Assembly: GCA_964389305.1 (NCBI GenBank)
Contig: CAYMEK010000084.1
Coordinates: 1-15,479 of the forward strand
Source of the DNA: CAYMEK01 sp964389305
GTDB taxonomy: Bacteria > Spirochaetota > Spirochaetia > SZUA-6 > DRHE01
Direction of reading: 5' to 3'
DNA length: 15,479 nt
Part shown: in pieces, positions 8,053 to 14,040 of the stretch
How positions within the stretch are numbered: the stretch's first letter is position 1
Layout: the number at the start of each line of letters is the position of its first letter
Made by a program: the position numbers and the translations under genes
Notes under the pieces: model-generated
What the model saw: only the letters and a program-made list of their open reading frames with translations
Database searches by the model: none
What the model was told of the DNA's origin: nothing

Positions 8053-8066
8053 GATTCTCAGGAATC
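8053..8066. promoter_or_regulatory. Inverted repeat in the leader of the membrane cytochrome gene
   Basis: GATTC-TCAG-GAATC is a perfect 5-bp inverted repeat about 20 bp downstream of the predicted start point for the minus-strand cytochrome gene. Its position would suit a repressor site or a leader hairpin. No known regulator consensus is recognised. Confidence 0.3.
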
Positions 8067-8093
8067 AACGGCAGCCTCTTGATTTTCTAGCTT

Positions 8094-8122
8094 ATTATAC
8101 AGTAATGTAGGGAGATTGTGAA
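8094..8122 (-). promoter_or_regulatory. Strong sigma-70-type promoter for the membrane cytochrome gene
   Basis: On the minus strand TTCACA (8117-8122, five of six) is followed after 17 bp by a perfect TATAAT (8094-8099). Transcription would start near 8087, giving a long AT-rich leader of about 100 nt before the ATG at 7984. Confidence 0.65.
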
Positions 8123-8198
8123 CTAATTTACTAATGTTTTTTGTTTTCAACCTGGTTATCTGCATCCTGAATCAGACGCGCACAGTTCGTCCTTTGTA

Positions 8199-8213
8199 TC
8201 GACGTCAGGTCGA
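8199..8213. promoter_or_regulatory. Inverted repeat upstream of the triheme cytochrome gene
   Basis: TCGAC-GTCAG-GTCGA is a perfect 5-bp inverted repeat with a 5-nt spacer, 34 bp before the ATG at 8248. It may be an operator for the plus-strand cytochrome/nqr-like operon, for which no good -35/-10 pair was found. Regulator unknown. Confidence 0.3.
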
Positions 8214-8247
8214 ATAGTATGTGTTCTATAATACAAGGAGTAAACAG

Positions 8248-8688
8248 ATGAAAAAGGCGCGTAAGATCCTGTTCTCTCTCCTGCTGGCCGGGGCAGTGAT
8301 CGCAGTGATCCTGGTCTTCGTAGCCGCTGACAACGACAAGCCGTTCCTGCCCGGCGTGACCGTCACCGACGAGCACCCCAACGGCTGCGTGGACTGTCAC
8401 GCGCTCGCCGGGGAGGGCAAGGATTACAGGCTCAATACCGAAGTGGCCAAGGTCGAGGGTCACCCCGAGATCGACGCGATTGTCAAGACCGTTCCCAATG
8501 ACTGCCTGCTGTGCCACAAAGAGGGTACTCAGGCAGGCCCTCTGAACCTCATCACCCATAAGGTTCACTACCGCCATCCCAACGACAACGCCTTTATCAG
8601 GGTATACCGGGGCGCCTGCCTGAACTGCCATAAGGTGAATCCGGGCAGTGGAGTCATGTCCGTCAAGAGCGGGCCCAAAAACTGGTGA
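8248..8688 (+). CDS. Small exported triheme c-type cytochrome
   Basis: The 146-residue product has a basic start (MKKARK) and one hydrophobic segment (7-27) that acts as signal peptide or membrane anchor. Three CXXCH haem motifs follow: CVDCH (47-51), CLLCH (86-90), CLNCH (124-128). Extra histidines at 43, 72, 104, 107 and 110 are candidates for the second axial ligands, so bis-His low-potential haems are likely. The haem spacing does not match the cytochrome c3 or c7 patterns I know. The ATG at 8248 is preferred because AAGGAG lies 7 nt upstream; an in-frame ATG at 8221 lacks such a site. It stands 82 bp upstream of the nqrA-like gene on the same strand. Multihaem cytochrome genes also precede rnf operons in Desulfovibrio and Methanosarcina, so a role as redox partner of the complex is a reasonable inference. 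Confidence 0.85.
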   Translation: MKKARKILFSLLLAGAVIAVILVFVAADNDKPFLPGVTVTDEHPNGCVDCHALAGEGKDYRLNTEVAKVEGHPEIDAIVKTVPNDCLLCHKEGTQAGPLNLITHKVHYRHPNDNAFIRVYRGACLNCHKVNPGSGVMSVKSGPKNW

Positions 8689-8770
8689 TCAGCGCCTGTC
8701 GGACCTGAGTTTCGGCGAGAGCGTACGGGCTTCCTCCCTCAGGCCGGGAAGTGGATTGTAACGAGTAGCC

Positions 8771-10267
8771 ATGGCGATACATCGAAAAAGCTTTTCCGGG
8801 GGCTATCGGTTTACCCGTTTCGCCGGACAGCCGGAACCCCGCCTCATAGACACAGACATTCCCGAGCTGGCAACCCTGGCCCTGCTGTCCGCTTCCGGGG
8901 GAGAGATCCCCCCATCCGTGGCCCGGGGAGACAGGGTACGAGCAGGCCAGATCATAGCCAGGGACGACCGGCAGATCGGCGGCCCCGTCCTGGCTTCGGT
9001 CAACGGTAGGGTGGAAGATATCCGGCAGGTCCCCTGGCTCGGCGAACAGGCGCCGGCCATGCTCATTCGCGGCGACGGAACGGAGTCCTGGACTCCGCTC
9101 GCCGGTTTTTCCCCCGAGTGGAACAATTTCGAGGCGGAGGCGCTCGAGAAGCTGCTGTACCTTTCCGGTGTCAGCGGGCTGCCCGACGGCGGGATACCGA
9201 CACACTTCAACAGCTCCGTCATCTCCCCGGAAGAGGCGGAGCACATCATCGTCCAGATGGTGCAGGCGGAGGCGTACAACCCGTCCCTCCAGGTCTGGCT
9301 CCACCAGCAGGCCGGGGAGCGGATCGCCGAAGGACTGGCTATCCTGGCCAGAATCATGCCCCGCGCCCGCCTGCACCTGGTAGCCGGAGGGAAACAGAGG
9401 ACTTTGCTCGGCGAAGTCGAAAACGCCGGCCGCCGGCTGGGTCTGGGTGAGCTGAGCCTGCACCTGGTGCAGGACAAGTACCCGCAAGGCCGGGAAGAGG
9501 TGCTGGTGCCCACCGTACTCGGACTGGATTTTCCTCACGGCTACTCCGCCGTCAATCTGGGGGTAGTCATTCTCGATCTTCAGACCCTGCTCCAGGCTCG
9601 GGAAGCTGTCGTGGCCGGCAAGCCCGTGATCGACAGGATAGTGGCTCTGGGAGGAACCGGCTTCGTGGGCCGTCTTCACCTGCGGGTCCGTATCGGGACC
9701 CCGATCGAAACGGCGATCGGCGTGTTCCTCAGCAAAAAGCGGGAATCCCGGATTATCCGCAACAGTGTGCTCAGCGGCCGGGAGTTCCCCGACCTGTCCC
9801 AGCCAGTCGATCCGCGCCTTTCGATGGTGATCGCGATCCCGGAGCAACGCGGCGGGCCGCCGCTGTCTTTTGCCCGTCCGGGATTCGGGACGGATTCCTA
9901 CTCGCGGACTTTCCTCGCCAACTTCCTTCCCCTGGCCAAGACCGCCGACACCAACGTCCACGGCGAGCACCGGCCCTGTATCGCCTGCGGCTACTGCGAC
10001 AGCGTCTGCCCGGCCGGCATCCTGCCGCACCTGCTGCACCGTTACGTACAGCGGGGAATCGTCGACGAAACCCTGGTGCGCTACCGCATCTTCGACTGTA
10101 TCGAGTGCAATCTCTGCACCTACGTATGCACCTCGAAGATCCCTCTGGCCCGCTTGCTACGCGAGGGCAAGGACAGGCTGAGGGCGGAAGGTCTCGATCC
10201 AACCGGAGAGGAAGCCGCACGTCTGCGGCTCAAAGGCCTGGACCCGGCCGGAGAGCAGCGGCCATGA
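8771..10267 (+). CDS. nqrA: NqrA/RnfC-family subunit with two [4Fe-4S] motifs
   Basis: The 498-residue product is the first subunit of the Nqr-like complex. The N-terminus (GGYRFTRFAGQPEPRL) and the GDRVRAGQII barrel-sandwich motif (53-62) look like NqrA. A KYPQGREEVLVP segment and AGKPVIDRIVALGG look like RnfC. The C-terminal part carries two full cluster motifs: C403-x2-C406-x2-C409-x3-C413-P and C443-x2-C446-x2-C449-x3-C453. Ordinary NqrA keeps only a remnant of the second (CTxVCP) and binds no such clusters; RnfC has both. The RnfC flavin/NADH loop GRGGAGFPT is replaced by SGLPDGGIPT (135-144), and the following ECEPY motif by AEAYNP, so FMN/NADH binding is doubtful. A peripheral, cytoplasmic, electron-relaying role is inferred. 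The stop overlaps the nqrB start (ATGA). Confidence 0.85.
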   Translation: MAIHRKSFSGGYRFTRFAGQPEPRLIDTDIPELATLALLSASGGEIPPSVARGDRVRAGQIIARDDRQIGGPVLASVNGRVEDIRQVPWLGEQAPAMLIRGDGTESWTPLAGFSPEWNNFEAEALEKLLYLSGVSGLPDGGIPTHFNSSVISPEEAEHIIVQMVQAEAYNPSLQVWLHQQAGERIAEGLAILARIMPRARLHLVAGGKQRTLLGEVENAGRRLGLGELSLHLVQDKYPQGREEVLVPTVLGLDFPHGYSAVNLGVVILDLQTLLQAREAVVAGKPVIDRIVALGGTGFVGRLHLRVRIGTPIETAIGVFLSKKRESRIIRNSVLSGREFPDLSQPVDPRLSMVIAIPEQRGGPPLSFARPGFGTDSYSRTFLANFLPLAKTADTNVHGEHRPCIACGYCDSVCPAGILPHLLHRYVQRGIVDETLVRYRIFDCIECNLCTYVCTSKIPLARLLREGKDRLRAEGLDPTGEEAARLRLKGLDPAGEQRP

Positions 10268-11292
10268 AAACGATCGAAGCGCTGTTCGAGCGCCTCAAGA
10301 AAGCCAGGCAGCTGCGATCGCTGAAACCAGTCATTGAAACACTGGAGGGAATCCTGCTCGGCAGCCGGGAGACCACCGGGCAGGCTCCCCATATAGTCGA
10401 TCACATCGAGATCAAGCGCTACATGTCCACGGTGATCCTGGCCCTGATCCCCACCACCGTGGCGGCCATCGTGTTCTTCGGCTGGTATATCCTGGCCATG
10501 ATCCTGACCTCCTACGTAGTCGGTGGAGTGATCGAAGTGGCCTTCGCCGTGATTCGCAAGAAGGAAATCGAGGAAGGCTTCCTGGTGACGGGGCTGATCT
10601 TCCCTCTCGTGCTGCCGCCGACCGCTCCCCTCTGGGTGGTGGCGGTGGGCATCGCCTTCGGCGTGTTCTTCGGCAAGGAGGTTTTCGGCGGAACGGGCCG
10701 CAACATCTTCAATCCCGCCCTGGTCGGCCGGATCTTCGTCACCATTGCCTTTCCCGAGATCATGTCCGCTACCTGGAAGGCGCCGTTCTCCGACGCCGTC
10801 ACCGCCGCGACTCCGCTGGCCGCCTACAGGTCGGAGCAGGTAACGGCGCCGTACCTCGACCTGCTTCTCGGGCAGGTGCCGGGCAGCGCCGGAGAGGTAT
10901 TCCGCCTCGGGATCATCGCCGGCGGACTGCTGTTGATGTTGACCCGGGTGTCTAGCTGGCGCATCACTGCCGGCTATCTGGCCTCGGTGGGGCTGTTCGC
11001 CTGGATCGGCCACAGCCTGGCGTCTCAGACCTTCGCCCCTCCGCTGTTCCAGTTCCTGTCCGGCGGGCTGTTGTTCGGGGCCGTGTTCATGGCCACAGAT
11101 CCGGTGACCTCTCCGACCACCAGACCGGGTAAGTGGATCTTCGGCCTGGGCTGCGGCGTCGTAACGGTGCTGATCCGTACCTTCAGCGGCTTTACCGAGG
11201 GGGTAATGTTCAGCATTGTGTTCATGAACGCCCTTGCTCCGCTGATCGACTCTACGGTGGTGAATCTCAAGTACAGGCCGGTTAAGGGATGA
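10264..11292 (+). CDS. nqrB: Na+-NADH:quinone reductase-like subunit B (membrane, covalent FMN)
   Basis: Integral membrane subunit of 342 residues. NqrB-specific stretches are EEGFLVTGLIFPLVLPPTAP, KEVFGGTGRNIFNPALVGR and FMATDPVTSPTTRPGKW; RnfD instead has GGLGxNPFNPAM. The covalent-FMN site is DAVTAATPL, with Thr183 as the expected phosphoester residue. About nine to ten hydrophobic segments are visible. The N-terminal cytoplasmic extension (about 50 residues, MKTIEALFERLKKARQ...) is also an NqrB trait. At 342 residues it is shorter than Vibrio NqrB (about 415) and nearer RnfD in length. The frame is open upstream inside nqrA, but the ATG at 10264 forms the ATGA overlap with the nqrA stop and matches the family start. 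Confidence 0.9.
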   Translation: MKTIEALFERLKKARQLRSLKPVIETLEGILLGSRETTGQAPHIVDHIEIKRYMSTVILALIPTTVAAIVFFGWYILAMILTSYVVGGVIEVAFAVIRKKEIEEGFLVTGLIFPLVLPPTAPLWVVAVGIAFGVFFGKEVFGGTGRNIFNPALVGRIFVTIAFPEIMSATWKAPFSDAVTAATPLAAYRSEQVTAPYLDLLLGQVPGSAGEVFRLGIIAGGLLLMLTRVSSWRITAGYLASVGLFAWIGHSLASQTFAPPLFQFLSGGLLFGAVFMATDPVTSPTTRPGKWIFGLGCGVVTVLIRTFSGFTEGVMFSIVFMNALAPLIDSTVVNLKYRPVKG

Positions 11293-11873
11293 AAGACAAG
11301 ATACTTATGGTGGTATTCGTGCTGGTCCTGGGAAGCATCCTGACCGGCGTTCTGGTAGCCGTGAACTTCTACACCGCGCCGGTCATCGAACGAAATGAGG
11401 AAATCCGGCAGAAGTCCAGCGTACTCCAGGCGCTCGCCATCCCCTATACTCCAGGCCGGGTGGAGGAGGTGTTCGCCCGGAATGTGGAAGTGCAGCGGCA
11501 GAACGGCAAAACCTACTACGTGGGCAGGGATGGCGACATCGCCTTTCCCTATACGGGCTCGGGCCTCTGGGGACCGATCGAAGGAATCGTGGCCATCAAG
11601 CCGGATTTCCAGACGCTCACGGGGGTGACGGTCATCCAGCAGGAAGAGACTCCGGGACTGGGCGGCCGCATTGCCGGGCAACCCTTCCTGTCCGAGTTCG
11701 AGGGCAAGCGTTTCGTTCCGAAGCTGGAGCTGGTTCCCGCAGGCCGCAGCCGGGCGGACAACCAGGTCGACTCCATCACCGGCGCCACCCTGACCTCGAA
11801 CGCCTTCATCGCCATTCTCAATGAGAACCTGGAAGAGTATGTGCCCGTCATAGAACGAGGAGAGCGGAAATGA
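11289..11873 (+). CDS. nqrC: Na+-NADH:quinone reductase-like subunit C (covalent FMN, exported domain)
   Basis: The 194-residue product has one N-terminal membrane helix (about 5-27) and an FMN-binding domain outside the membrane. Motifs are GSGLWGPIEGIVAI, QQEETPGLGGRI and the flavinylation site DSITGATLTS with Thr167 as attachment residue. The D-x(2)-TGAT consensus predicts that an ApbE-type flavin transferase must act on it; none is in this window. It is about 60 residues shorter than Vibrio NqrC and near RnfG in length. Both neighbours overlap by 4 bp (ATGA). Confidence 0.88.
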   Translation: MKDKILMVVFVLVLGSILTGVLVAVNFYTAPVIERNEEIRQKSSVLQALAIPYTPGRVEEVFARNVEVQRQNGKTYYVGRDGDIAFPYTGSGLWGPIEGIVAIKPDFQTLTGVTVIQQEETPGLGGRIAGQPFLSEFEGKRFVPKLELVPAGRSRADNQVDSITGATLTSNAFIAILNENLEEYVPVIERGERK

Positions 11874-12490
11874 GAAGCGGAACCCTTTCCAGGGGCCAGA
11901 GCCTGAAAACCGTTGTCAACGGGATCTGGAAAAACCACCCGATCTTTTCAATGATCCTCGGCATCTGCTCGGCTTTGGCGGTCAGCAACACGGTGGCCAA
12001 TGCCCTGGCCATGGGAGCGGGGGTCACCTTCGTGCTGCTGGCCACGGGATTGCTGGTCGCCGCCCTGCGCCGGTTGATCCCGACCCGCGTGCGGATGATC
12101 ACCTACATGATCATCATCGCTACCTTTGTCATCGTGGTGGACAGGACTCTCCATGCCCTGTTTCCCGATATCCGGCAGGCGATCGGACCGTACGTCGGGT
12201 TGATCATCACCAACTGCATCATCATGGGCCGGGCCGAAGCCTTCTACATACAGAACCGTGTGGGGCAGAGCCTGCTGGACGCCTTCTCCAACGGCTTCAG
12301 TTATACCTACACGCTGGTGAGCGTCGCGGTCGTGCGGGAGCTGCTCGGGTTCGGCACCATCCTGGGTTTCCGGGTCATGCCGGCGGGTTTCACCAACTGG
12401 GTGGTGATGGCCATGGCACCGGGCGCCTTCTTCGTGCTGGCGGTATTCATCTGGATCAGCCGCAGCCTGGCGGGCACGGAAGAGGAATAG
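11870..12490 (+). CDS. nqrD: Na+-NADH:quinone reductase-like subunit D
   Basis: Membrane protein of 206 residues with about six hydrophobic segments. LGICSALAV (Cys33) and GLIITNCIIMGRAEAF (Cys116) are the NqrD half-motifs. In the Nqr structures these cysteines, with their partners in NqrE, hold the intramembrane [2Fe-2S] cluster. RnfE has a different wording around the second motif, so the NqrD call is favoured. NGFSYTYTLVSVAVVRELLG and the MAPGAFFVLAVFIW end also fit NqrD. Starts in an ATGA overlap with nqrC. Confidence 0.9.
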   Translation: MRSGTLSRGQSLKTVVNGIWKNHPIFSMILGICSALAVSNTVANALAMGAGVTFVLLATGLLVAALRRLIPTRVRMITYMIIIATFVIVVDRTLHALFPDIRQAIGPYVGLIITNCIIMGRAEAFYIQNRVGQSLLDAFSNGFSYTYTLVSVAVVRELLGFGTILGFRVMPAGFTNWVVMAMAPGAFFVLAVFIWISRSLAGTEEE

Positions 12491-12501
12491 GGAGGTAAAG
12501 C

Positions 12502-13095
12502 ATGATCGGAATAGGCCTGCTGACGATCTTTCTGGCGGCTGTCTTGACCCACAACATCGCCCTGACCTACCTCCTGGGCATGTGCCCCTTTATCTCCCTG
12601 TCCCGCAGCCTGCGTACGGCGGTGGGAATGGGTTTCGCCGTGATCTTCGTGGTCACCCTTACCGCCCTGATCAACTGGCCGGTTTACAACCTGATCCTGG
12701 TGCCCACCGGCAGCACCCTGATCTACTACGTTGTGTTTATCGTGGTGATCGCCGCATCGGTGCAGCTGGTAGAGATGATCATGGAGCGCTTCTTTCCCGT
12801 GCTCCAGGCGGCTTTCGGTATCTTCCTGCCCCTGATCACCGTAAACTGCACCGTACTGGCGGTAAGCCTGTTCATGGTGATACGCAAGTACGACTTCCTG
12901 TCGACCATCGTGTTCGCCTTCGGCTCCGCGGTGGGCTGGACCGTGGCCATTGTGATCGTGGCGGCGATTAATGAAAAACTGAAGCTGGTGGGCGACATCC
13001 CGAAGGGGATGAGGGGCCCCGGTATCATCATGGTGACGGCCGGCATTCTGGCCCTCTCTTTCCTGGGCTTCTCGGGAATGGTGAACGTGCAATGA
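12502..13095 (+). CDS. nqrE: Na+-NADH:quinone reductase-like subunit E
   Basis: Membrane protein of 197 residues, homologous to NqrD but with inverted topology in the complex. Characteristic stretches are LTYLLGMCPFISLSR (Cys28), AFGIFLPLITVNCTVL (Cys116) and the C-terminal PKGMRGPGIIMVTAGILALS, closely like NqrE. The two cysteines complete the intramembrane [2Fe-2S] site with NqrD. Preceded by GGAGG (12491-12495) 6 nt before the ATG, in an 11-bp gap after nqrD. This is the only junction in the A-F block that is not an ATGA overlap. Confidence 0.9.
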   Translation: MIGIGLLTIFLAAVLTHNIALTYLLGMCPFISLSRSLRTAVGMGFAVIFVVTLTALINWPVYNLILVPTGSTLIYYVVFIVVIAASVQLVEMIMERFFPVLQAAFGIFLPLITVNCTVLAVSLFMVIRKYDFLSTIVFAFGSAVGWTVAIVIVAAINEKLKLVGDIPKGMRGPGIIMVTAGILALSFLGFSGMVNVQ

Positions 13096-13541
13096 ATTTC
13101 ATGCCGTTGATCCTGATGAACTCGATACTACTGGTCATTACCGTGCTGCTGGCCGTAGCCGACCGCCTGCTGGTGACCTACGGGAAGTGCAAGATAACGG
13201 TCGCTCAGGGGGAGGAACAGCAGCAGTTCGAGGTGCAGGGCGGCAACAACCTGCTTTCCTACCTGATCGACCACGGCGTGCAGATCAGCTCCTCCTGCGG
13301 CGGCAAGGGGAGCTGCGGCTACTGCAAAGTGAAAGTAGCCAGCGGTGGCGGGCAGATTCTGCCCACCGAGGAGATATTCATGAGCCGCCAGGAAAAGCAG
13401 GAAGGAATGAGGCTGGCCTGCCAGGTCAAGGTCAAGAACGACCTGCAGATCGCCATCCCCGATTTCCTCACCGTGGTGCGGCAGATGGCCTTGAACAAGA
13501 AATTCGATACCAGGAAACGCTGGCGCGTTATCATCCACTGA
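13092..13541 (+). CDS. nqrF: NqrF-like protein reduced to membrane helix plus [2Fe-2S] ferredoxin domain
   Basis: The 149-residue product matches only the N-terminal third of NqrF. Residues 5-24 form a membrane helix, then a plant-type ferredoxin domain with Cys69-x5-Cys75-x2-Cys78-x31-Cys110, in the NqrF wording SSSCGGKGSCGYCKVKV and RLACQVKV. The spacing equals that of Vibrio NqrF (Cys70/76/79/111). The chain ends RKRWRVIIH, which lines up with the first beta-strand of the FAD domain, so the FAD- and NADH-binding domains (about 260 residues) are absent. The next gene starts 5 bases after the stop, leaving no room for a remnant. The gene sits in the F position of the usual A-F order. It would pass electrons from a separate dehydrogenase into NqrD/E; that partner is probably the NuoE/NuoF-like pair that follows. 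Confidence 0.9.
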   Translation: MNFMPLILMNSILLVITVLLAVADRLLVTYGKCKITVAQGEEQQQFEVQGGNNLLSYLIDHGVQISSSCGGKGSCGYCKVKVASGGGQILPTEEIFMSRQEKQEGMRLACQVKVKNDLQIAIPDFLTVVRQMALNKKFDTRKRWRVIIH

Positions 13542-13545
13542 GTAC

Positions 13546-14040
13546 ATGGCGACTGAAGTGATGAGCGAAAAACTGGAGTCCATCGTTGAGCGATACCGCA
13601 GCGGTAAAAGCTCTCTGATAGCGGTGCTGCAGGATATCAGCCAGGAGTACGGCTACCTGCCCGAAGAAGTGTTGCAGGAGACGTCGCGGCTGATAGAGGT
13701 TCCAATCAGCATTTTCTACAGCCTGGCTACGTTCTACAAGTCTTTCCGTCTGGAGCCTATCGGTAAAAAACACATCTGTGTCTGCGTGGGCACGGCCTGT
13801 CACGTACGGGGCGCTTCCAAGGTGGTGGATACTCTCGAGCGGGAGCTCCGACTCAAAGCGGGAGAGACCTCCCAGGACGGCAGCTACACACTGGAGACGG
13901 TCAACTGCCTCGGCGCCTGCGCCCTGGGACCTCTGGTGACCGTCAATGGGGAGTATTACGGCAAGATGGACCAGAAGAAGATTACCCGGCTGCTGAAAAC
14001 ACTCCGGCAGGAGAATGGAGAGCATGAAACTCAAACCTGA
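13546..14040 (+). CDS. NuoE/HydC-like [2Fe-2S] thioredoxin-fold subunit
   Basis: The 164-residue product has the NuoE family layout: an N-terminal helical bundle (LIAVLQDISQEYGYLPEEV, followed by PISIFYSLATFYKSF) and a thioredoxin-like domain. The [2Fe-2S] ligands are Cys80 and Cys85 (CVGTAC) and Cys121 and Cys125 (CLGAC). It is the partner of NuoF-type flavoproteins in complex I, NADH-dependent [FeFe]-hydrogenases (HydC, HndA) and formate dehydrogenases. The start could be 13546 or the in-frame ATG at 13561. The 3' end overlaps the next gene by 17 bp, which suggests coupled translation with the NuoF-like protein. Confidence 0.88.
   Translation: MATEVMSEKLESIVERYRSGKSSLIAVLQDISQEYGYLPEEVLQETSRLIEVPISIFYSLATFYKSFRLEPIGKKHICVCVGTACHVRGASKVVDTLERELRLKAGETSQDGSYTLETVNCLGACALGPLVTVNGEYYGKMDQKKITRLLKTLRQENGEHETQT

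Noticed and set aside
8227..8232. Perfect TATAAT just upstream of the triheme cytochrome gene.
   Set aside because: A start point set by it would fall inside or next to the AAGGAG ribosome-binding site at 8235-8240, and no matching -35 box is found.
8704..8743. CCTGAG (8704-8709) and CTCAGG (8738-8743) as a terminator or attenuator between the triheme cytochrome and nqrA.
   Set aside because: The 28-nt loop is long, the stem short, and no T-tract follows.
8663..10039. 458-residue open frame on the minus strand opposite nqrA.
   Set aside because: Antisense shadow with low-complexity, Gly/Gln/Asp-rich translation, no ribosome-binding site and no recognisable domain.
8771..13541. Annotation of the operon as a plain Rnf complex (RnfCDGEAB).
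   Set aside because: Subunits B, D and E carry Nqr-specific wording (GTGRNIFNPAL, GLIITNCIIMGRAEAF, GIFLPLITVNC with PKGMRGPGI), and the last subunit is an NqrF-type [2Fe-2S] protein and not RnfB, which has several [4Fe-4S] motifs.
13500..13560. Frameshift or pseudogene explanation for the short NqrF.
   Set aside because: The NuoE-like gene starts 5 bases after the stop and fills the following sequence; no FAD-domain sequence is present in another frame.
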